Assembly: GCA_028822575.1 (NCBI GenBank)
Contig: JAPKDN010000032.1
Location: forward strand, 1-13,201
Source of the DNA: Alphaproteobacteria bacterium
GTDB lineage: Bacteria > Pseudomonadota > Alphaproteobacteria > Thalassobaculales > Thalassobaculaceae
Length of the DNA stretch: 13,201 bases
Reading direction: 5' to 3'
Positions 7,091 to 13,201 of the stretch are shown here, piece after piece; position 1 is the first letter of the stretch, and every line of letters starts with the position of its first letter. A program made the position numbers and the translations under genes. Under the pieces are notes generated by a model. It saw only the letters and a list, made by a program, of their open reading frames with translations. It was not told the origin of the DNA and did not search any database.

Positions 7091-7909
7091 ATGGCCAATC
7101 GCGTAATTGACGACCGGATTGTTGTCGCCAACACCGTTACCAAACTAGGACCCGAATGCAAGGGGCGCGTGGTGCTTGGCGCCTCGCATGGTGGCGTTTA
7201 TGCCGCTTATCTTACGGTCAAGGCCAAGGCGCGGGGTGTGATCCTGAATGACGCGGGACGCGCCAAGGACGATTCTGGTATCTCAGGTGGACCGTATTGT
7301 CAGGACCTCGGCATTCCCTTCGCGACCACCGATACCATGTCCTGCCGCATCGGTGATGGCGAGAGCGCGGTGGACGAGGGGGTGATCTCCTTTGCCAACC
7401 CGCTGGCGTTATCACTGGGCGTGACGCTCGGTATGTCCGCGATCGACGCCGCTCTCTTTATGACAAAAGCGGCGCTTACCGATAAGCCCGCGCCAAGTTA
7501 TGCTGAGGCGCGCAAGGAACTGTCGGGTAATCCTTGCGAGCGGATGATTGTGCTGATGGACTCCATATCGCTGGTGAACGACCAGGATGGAGGCCGGATC
7601 ATCGTTTCCGGCAGCCATGGCGCGATGCCTGGCGCCGATCCGGCGATGGCGATCCGGGGCGATGCCTTCGCCGGGATTTTCCACGACGCGGGCGGTGGCA
7701 AGGACGACGCGGCAACATCGCGACTGCCGGCCCTGGACCAGCGTGGGATCATCGCCGGTACCGTCGCCTGCATGTCGGCCAGGATCGGTGATGGCGAGTC
7801 GATCTATCGCGACGGCGTGTTGAGCCACGTAAACGAGACCGCCAAGGCGGCTGGCGGCGTGGTTGGAATGCCGGCCAAGACTTTCATCGATTCACTTATA
7901 ACTAAATAG
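7091..7909 (+). CDS. Unrecognised protein made of two copies of one ~100-residue domain
   Basis: I do not recognise this family. The 272-residue protein has no signal peptide or membrane segment and is internally duplicated: residues about 25-120 and 168-268 align along their length. Shared motifs in order are SHGG / SHGA (32 and 175), NDAG / HDAG (53 and 198), KDD (59 and 204), and RIGDGES (86 and 231). Each copy then has a GVIS or GVLS step, an Asn and a final GM. Retention of Ser, His, Asp, Lys and Asp residues in both halves suggests a ligand-binding or catalytic pocket, perhaps one per half or one shared at the interface; this is inference. The ATG at 7091 follows AGGAGG, the best ribosome site in the operon, which suggests high expression. 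Its position directly behind E1-alpha/beta and before an EthD-like gene implies a role in the same pathway, for example handling the E1 substrate or product. Confidence 0.85.
   Translation: MANRVIDDRIVVANTVTKLGPECKGRVVLGASHGGVYAAYLTVKAKARGVILNDAGRAKDDSGISGGPYCQDLGIPFATTDTMSCRIGDGESAVDEGVISFANPLALSLGVTLGMSAIDAALFMTKAALTDKPAPSYAEARKELSGNPCERMIVLMDSISLVNDQDGGRIIVSGSHGAMPGADPAMAIRGDAFAGIFHDAGGGKDDAATSRLPALDQRGIIAGTVACMSARIGDGESIYRDGVLSHVNETAKAAGGVVGMPAKTFIDSLITK
7163..7894 (+). repeat. Coding tandem domain duplication within the unrecognised gene
   Basis: Two units, about 7163-7450 and 7592-7894, encode homologous domains separated by a linker of about 47 residues. The block RIGDGES is identical in both, while most other positions have diverged, so the duplication is old. 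The second unit has about three extra residues between SHGA and HDAG. Confidence 0.8.
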
Positions 7910-7920
7910 CGGAGAATCCC

Positions 7921-9733
<1,813 letters not shown>

Positions 9734-9750
9734 CGTGATCGGGTGGCCCC

Positions 9751-10860
9751 ATGAAGCAACGGATAATCGCCAAGGCCCGCGAAATCGGTTTCGATGCGGT
9801 TGGTGTTGCGCCGGCGACGGTGGGCGCGCGCGAGCAGGCACGGCTCGATGCTTTTCTCGCCCAGGGTCAGCACGGTGACATGGAGTGGATGGAACGCACC
9901 GTCGAGCGTCGACGTGATCCGCAGACCTTGTGGCCGGAGGCGAGATCTGTCATCGTCCTGGCGACGAATTACGGCCCCGACCATGACCCAATGGACAATT
10001 TGGAGGCCCGGGATCGGGCCAATATTTCGGTTTATGCCCGCAATCGTGACTACCATGACCTGGTCAAGAAACATCTGAAACAGCTGGGGCGCTGGATGGC
10101 GGCGGAATTCGGCTGCGAGCTCAAGGTTTTCGTCGACACCGCGCCGGTTCTGGAAAAGCCGCTCGCCCAGAGCGCGGGGGTTGGCTGGCAAGGCAAGCAT
10201 TCCAACTTGGTCAGCAGGGACCTAGGGTCATGGTTCTTCCTTGGCGAGATATTCACCACGCTGGATCTGGAACCCGATCGGCCGGGGAGTGACCGTTGCG
10301 GCTCGTGCTCCAATTGTCTTGATATTTGCCCGACCCGAGCGTTCCCGGCTCCCTACACATTGGATGCCTCGCGCTGCATTTCGTACCTGACGATCGAGCA
10401 CAAGGGTCATATCGCCGAGGAGTTTCGCCGCGCGATGGGGAACCGAGTTTATGGCTGTGATGATTGCTTGGCGGTTTGTCCATGGAACAAGTTTGCCAAG
10501 GCCTCGAGCGAGGCGAAGTTAACCGCGCGCGAGGATCTCACCTTGCCCTTGCTGACGTCTTTCCTGGGCTTGGACGAAGCGGGATTTCGGGCCCGTTTCA
10601 GCGGCTCTCCCGTCAAGCGGGTGGGGCGGGACCGTTTTTTGCGGAATGTGCTGATCGCAACTGGTAATTCCGAAGATGCTGTCGCGCTGCCGGTTGTTGA
10701 ACGATTACTCGCCGACGCGTCGCCATTGGTGCGTGCGATGGCGGTCTGGGCCGCAGGGTGCCTCGCGGCGCCGGAGCGTCTGGCGGTGCTTCGCGCCCTG
10801 CATGAACCGGGCGAATTGGACGATGATGTAAGAGGCGAGTGGTCGAGACATATCCGATAG
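9751..10860 (+). CDS. queG: Epoxyqueuosine reductase QueG
   Basis: QueG reduces the epoxide of epoxyqueuosine in tRNA to queuosine, using cobalamin and two [4Fe-4S] clusters. The 369-residue protein shows the catalytic Asp129 in VFVDTAPVLEK, the cobalamin-contact segment GWQGKHSNLVSRDLGSWFFL (145-164), and the ferredoxin-like Cys set: Cys183, 186, 189 and 193 (CGSCSNCLDICP), Cys209, and Cys236, 239 and 243 (CDDCLAVCP). A C-terminal HEAT-like repeat (LPVVERLLADASPLVRAMAVWA, from about 309) is also typical. The ATG at 9751 has only a weak upstream GGGTGG. It completes the pathway with Tgt beside it and QueA on the other strand. The strong dependence on cobalamin implies the host makes or imports B12; this is inferred from the family. 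Confidence 0.98.
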   Translation: MKQRIIAKAREIGFDAVGVAPATVGAREQARLDAFLAQGQHGDMEWMERTVERRRDPQTLWPEARSVIVLATNYGPDHDPMDNLEARDRANISVYARNRDYHDLVKKHLKQLGRWMAAEFGCELKVFVDTAPVLEKPLAQSAGVGWQGKHSNLVSRDLGSWFFLGEIFTTLDLEPDRPGSDRCGSCSNCLDICPTRAFPAPYTLDASRCISYLTIEHKGHIAEEFRRAMGNRVYGCDDCLAVCPWNKFAKASSEAKLTAREDLTLPLLTSFLGLDEAGFRARFSGSPVKRVGRDRFLRNVLIATGNSEDAVALPVVERLLADASPLVRAMAVWAAGCLAAPERLAVLRALHEPGELDDDVRGEWSRHIR

Positions 10861-10914
10861 GCTTACCCTCGGGGGAGCCATTGCCCCTGACGATCTTGAT
10901 GATAAGGAAACAGG

Positions 10915-12333
10915 ATGAATCCTGAGGATTTTCGTAAGCACGCTCATGTCATGGTCGACTGGATGGCGGATTACATGAGCGGCGTGGAGGCTTACCCGGT
11001 TCGTGCCCAAACCGCGCCCGGTGATATCGCGGATCAATTGCCTAAACAGCCGCCAGAGTTGGCGGAGCCGATGGAAGAGATCTTCACCGATTTCAAATCT
11101 ACGATTTTGCCCGGTATCACCCATTGGCAGCACCCCAGTTTCTTCGCGTATTTCCCGGCTAATTCCAGCCCTCCCTCGGTCCTGGCCGAAATGCTGACGG
11201 CCAGCCTCGGCGCGCAATGCATGCTTTGGCAGACCAGCCCGGCGGCGACGGAGCTGGAAACCCTGATGATGGATTGGCTGCGTCAAATGACCGGCCTGCC
11301 GGAAGGGCTGCATGGCGTAATTCAGGATTCGGCGTCCGGTGCCATACTTTGCGCGCTGTTGACGGCGCGGGAGCGTGTGACGGGGTGGAAGGTGAACGCG
11401 GAAGGGATGACGGGCTCGGCGCCGCTGGTCGCCTATACCTCCCAGCAGGCGCATTCCGCGACCGAGAAGGGCGCGAAAATCGCCGGGTTCGGCAAGGCGA
11501 ATGTCCGCTTGATCGAGACCGACGATAATTTCGCCATGCGTCCAGAAGCGTTGCGCGCGGCGATCGAGGAAGACCGAGCGGCGGGTCGAATACCAACCTG
11601 CGTCGTTGCCTCAATGGGGACGACGGGCGTGGGTGCTGTTGATCCCCTCCGGCCCATCGGTGAGATATGCCAGGAATTCGAGGTTTTCTTGCATGTCGAC
11701 GCCGCGTGGGGAGGGTCGGCCCTGATCCTTCCGGAGGAACGCTGGATGTCGGATGGCGTGGAGCTTGTTGATAGCCTGGTCTTCAATCCGCATAAGTGGC
11801 TCATGACGAATTTTGATTGCTCCGCCCATTACGTTCGTGAACCCGATGCCCTTATCCGCACTCTGTCGATCCTACCGGAGTTCTTGAAGAGCCGGGAGCA
11901 GGGTGAGGTCATCGATTATCGGGATTGGAGCGTGCCGCTGGGGCGGCGCTTTCGCGCGCTTAAGCTATGGTTTGTCATCCGATCGCATGGTGTCGACGGG
12001 TTGAGAGAAATCCTGCGAAAACATATCGCGCTCGCTCGGGAGACCGAAGTCTGGGTGGCGGGGGCGAAGGATTTTGAAATCGTCGCCCCGCGGTCGCTGT
12101 CGCTGTTCAACTTTCGCTACAAGCCTTTGGGCGTTGAGGATCCGGCCGAACTTGATCGGCTCAACGAAGCTTTGTTGCATCGGTTGAACGATGATGGTTC
12201 GACGTATTTTACCCAGAATAGGGTGCGGGGTGCCTATGCGATCCGCTGGGCGATTGGACAAACCAATACAGAGCGCCGCCATGTGGAAGTGGCCTGGAAG
12301 ATCATTCAGGATTTCGCCCGGGCATTGACTTAG
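10915..12333 (+). CDS. Group II PLP-dependent decarboxylase homologue (aromatic amino acid decarboxylase family) with Phe at the catalytic Tyr position
   Basis: The 472-residue product has the fold and length of aromatic-L-amino-acid decarboxylase (DDC). Seen are HPSFFAYFPANSSPPSVLAE (73-92), QDSASGAILCALLTARER (137-154), His180 in QQAHSATEKG (stacks on PLP), Asp262 in HVDAAWGG (binds the pyridine N), the Schiff-base Lys294 in NPHKWLMTNFDCSA, and DYRDWSVPLGRRFRALKLWF (334-353). Counting from the PLP lysine, the flexible-loop Tyr332 of pig DDC corresponds to Phe323 here (codon TTC, 11881-11883). In DDC and plant enzymes Tyr-to-Phe at this site is known to favour decarboxylation coupled to oxidative deamination, giving an aldehyde, CO2, ammonia and H2O2. 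Whether this protein acts as decarboxylase or aldehyde synthase is inference; substrate is unknown. The ATG at 10915 has AAGGA at 6 nt. A gap of 54 nt separates it from queG, so it may be read through or have its own promoter. Confidence 0.93.
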   Translation: MNPEDFRKHAHVMVDWMADYMSGVEAYPVRAQTAPGDIADQLPKQPPELAEPMEEIFTDFKSTILPGITHWQHPSFFAYFPANSSPPSVLAEMLTASLGAQCMLWQTSPAATELETLMMDWLRQMTGLPEGLHGVIQDSASGAILCALLTARERVTGWKVNAEGMTGSAPLVAYTSQQAHSATEKGAKIAGFGKANVRLIETDDNFAMRPEALRAAIEEDRAAGRIPTCVVASMGTTGVGAVDPLRPIGEICQEFEVFLHVDAAWGGSALILPEERWMSDGVELVDSLVFNPHKWLMTNFDCSAHYVREPDALIRTLSILPEFLKSREQGEVIDYRDWSVPLGRRFRALKLWFVIRSHGVDGLREILRKHIALARETEVWVAGAKDFEIVAPRSLSLFNFRYKPLGVEDPAELDRLNEALLHRLNDDGSTYFTQNRVRGAYAIRWAIGQTNTERRHVEVAWKIIQDFARALT

Positions 12334-12368
12334 TTCCTGGGACTTAGCTCCCGGGACTTAATGCCCGG
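12318..12368. terminator. Nested inverted repeats between convergent genes (possible bidirectional terminator)
   Basis: CCGGGCATT (12318-12326) is exactly complementary to AATGCCCGG (12360-12368). Inside this lies a second stem, CTGGGA (12337-12342) with TCCCGG (12349-12354, one G-T pair) and a 6-nt loop. The structure covers the end of the decarboxylase gene and the 46-nt gap before the convergent GST gene. There is no long T-tract, so termination is plausible but not proven. Confidence 0.4.
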
Positions 12369-12379
12369 CGCGCTGCATC

Positions 12380-13024
12380 TTAAAAGTCGAGGCGTCCGAA
12401 AAGATCAGCGAATGACAGCATGACATGCTGCTGATAGGCGGGGCGCTCCCGCAATCGGGCGTACCACGCCTCGACATGGGGGACGTTGGGACGGTCTATG
12501 TCCATTTCAAAGTATCGATACAAAGTGGTGCCGGCCGGGATGTCGGCCATCGAAAACGCGTCACCCGCCAGATAGGGGCGTGATGCCAGGTGCTGATCGA
12601 GAAGTTCGTAATTGCGCGCGCAACGTTTGAAGCATCCCGCGACAAAGCTTGGGTCCCGACGGTCTTCCGGTGTCCGATAATAACCCCAGAACAAATCAAG
12701 GAAGTCACGCTGGGCCGCGGCAAGTCCTCAGTCGAGCCATCGGTCGGCCAGGGATCGGGCCGCGGGGTCGGGATCCCATAGCCGGCCATTGCCGTATTCT
12801 GCGCCGAGATATCGAATGATGCTGTTGGATTCCCAAATCATCAATCCGTCATCGTCTATGACCGGAATTCGGCCATGTGGATTCATCGCGCGAAACGCGG
12901 GCGAATCCAACCGGCCTGCGTCTCCACCCGCGTTGATATGGTCATGATCGAGCCCAAGTTCGCCAATGAACCACATCACCTTCTGGACATTAAACGCGCT
13001 GCGGCGCCCCCAAATTTTCAACAT
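12380..13024 (-). pseudogene. Glutathione S-transferase, interrupted by in-frame TGA
   Basis: Read through one stop, this frame encodes a complete GST of 214 codons. The N-terminal thioredoxin-like domain has RRSAFNVQKVMWFIGELGL (7-25), the cis-proline segment GRIPVIDDDG (51-60, Pro54), and the glutathione-binding ESNSIIRYL (66-74). The C-terminal helical domain has FLDLFWGYYRTPEDRRDP and the N-capping motif DAFSMADIPAG. The interruption is codon 99, TGA at 12728-12730 (plus strand tca), just after DRWLD, where GSTs of this type carry a Trp. TGG to TGA is a single transition, and the frame continues unchanged on both sides with no other lesion. The start is placed at ATG 13022-13024 with AGAGAGG upstream; TTG at 13030 is an alternative. 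Unless the stop is suppressed, only a 98-residue thioredoxin-fold fragment is made. A sequencing error at one base is the other explanation. Confidence 0.88.
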
Positions 13025-13201
13025 CCCCAAAGGCCTCTCTGGTTTATGCTTAAAAGCACGGTTAACAGATTTACATCTGAAAGCGTAACAGGTTTTGGTG
13101 AGCGAATATTCTCAAAGAGGAGAGGAATGTAATTAGTAATTATTTAGGGAATTATAACTTCATAGAACGAATAATTATTCATGTAAAATATAAAAAATGA
13201 A
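13025..13201. other. AT-rich non-coding right edge
   Basis: No gene is supported here. GC content falls sharply: by hand count, 24 of the 101 bases from 13101 are G or C, and only 12 of the last 71, against roughly 60% in the genes of the window. The stretch would hold the GST promoter, but no good hexamer pair is found. It contains a perfect 12-bp palindrome GAATAATTATTC (13169-13180) and a small dyad CAGAT-TTAC-ATCTG (13066-13079). It may be the edge of an acquired segment or the promoter zone of a neighbouring gene beyond the window. Confidence 0.5.

Noticed and set aside
12728..12730. TGA in the GST as Trp by genetic-code change, or as selenocysteine.
   Set aside because: TGA is used as a normal stop by E1-alpha and tgt here, and the family has Trp, not Cys, at this site; a nonsense change is simpler.
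13115..13132. AGGAGAGG followed by ATG and an immediate TAA, resembling a start-stop element.
   Set aside because: A strong Shine-Dalgarno before a two-codon frame is probably chance in AT-rich sequence; nothing downstream inside the window supports it.

Overview
The window looks like a chromosomal segment of a GC-rich alphaproteobacterium, probably of the Rhodospirillales or a nearby marine or soil lineage. This is inferred from codon and GC style and from the character of the QueA, Tgt, QueG and YhhQ/VUT proteins. No rRNA, tRNA or phylogenetic marker is present to fix it. The window is densely packed and carries eleven apparently intact genes, one gene cut by the left edge (pcaG) and two broken genes.

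Layout. (1) 1-2606, minus strand: a glycerate 2-kinase gene (ttuD-like) followed by pcaH and pcaG, the two subunits of protocatechuate 3,4-dioxygenase; pcaG runs off the left edge. (2) 2769-3297, plus: a GNAT acetyltransferase broken by a frameshift in a G6 run. (3) 3294-4906, minus: yhhQ-queA, a queuosine-precursor transporter and the SAM:tRNA ribosyltransferase-isomerase. (4) 4907-5099: a divergent control region with a candidate promoter for yhhQ-queA and a hairpin plus T-tract just ahead of the plus-strand operon. (5) 5100-12333, plus: a tight run of E1-alpha, E1-beta (thiamine-diphosphate 2-oxoacid dehydrogenase type), an unrecognised protein made of two copies of one domain, a two-domain EthD-like alpha/beta-barrel protein, tgt, queG and a PLP-dependent aromatic amino acid decarboxylase family gene. 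(6) 12380-13024, minus: a glutathione S-transferase gene interrupted by an in-frame TGA. (7) 13025-13201: a sharp fall in GC (about 17% in the last 71 bases) that suggests a boundary with foreign or non-coding DNA.

How the genes work together. YhhQ (import of the preQ base), Tgt (base exchange into tRNA), QueA (epoxycyclopentane addition) and QueG (epoxide reduction) form the late queuosine pathway. They surround a four-gene metabolic module: E1-alpha, E1-beta, duplicated-domain protein, EthD-like protein. No E2 or E3 gene is next to E1, so the reaction of the module is open. pcaGH point to aromatic catabolism. The decarboxylase homologue has Phe where the catalytic loop Tyr of DOPA decarboxylase sits, a change known in eukaryotic relatives to turn decarboxylation into aldehyde formation. 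The E1 module with its two uncharacterised partners and the Tyr-to-Phe decarboxylase are the most likely places for undescribed biology.
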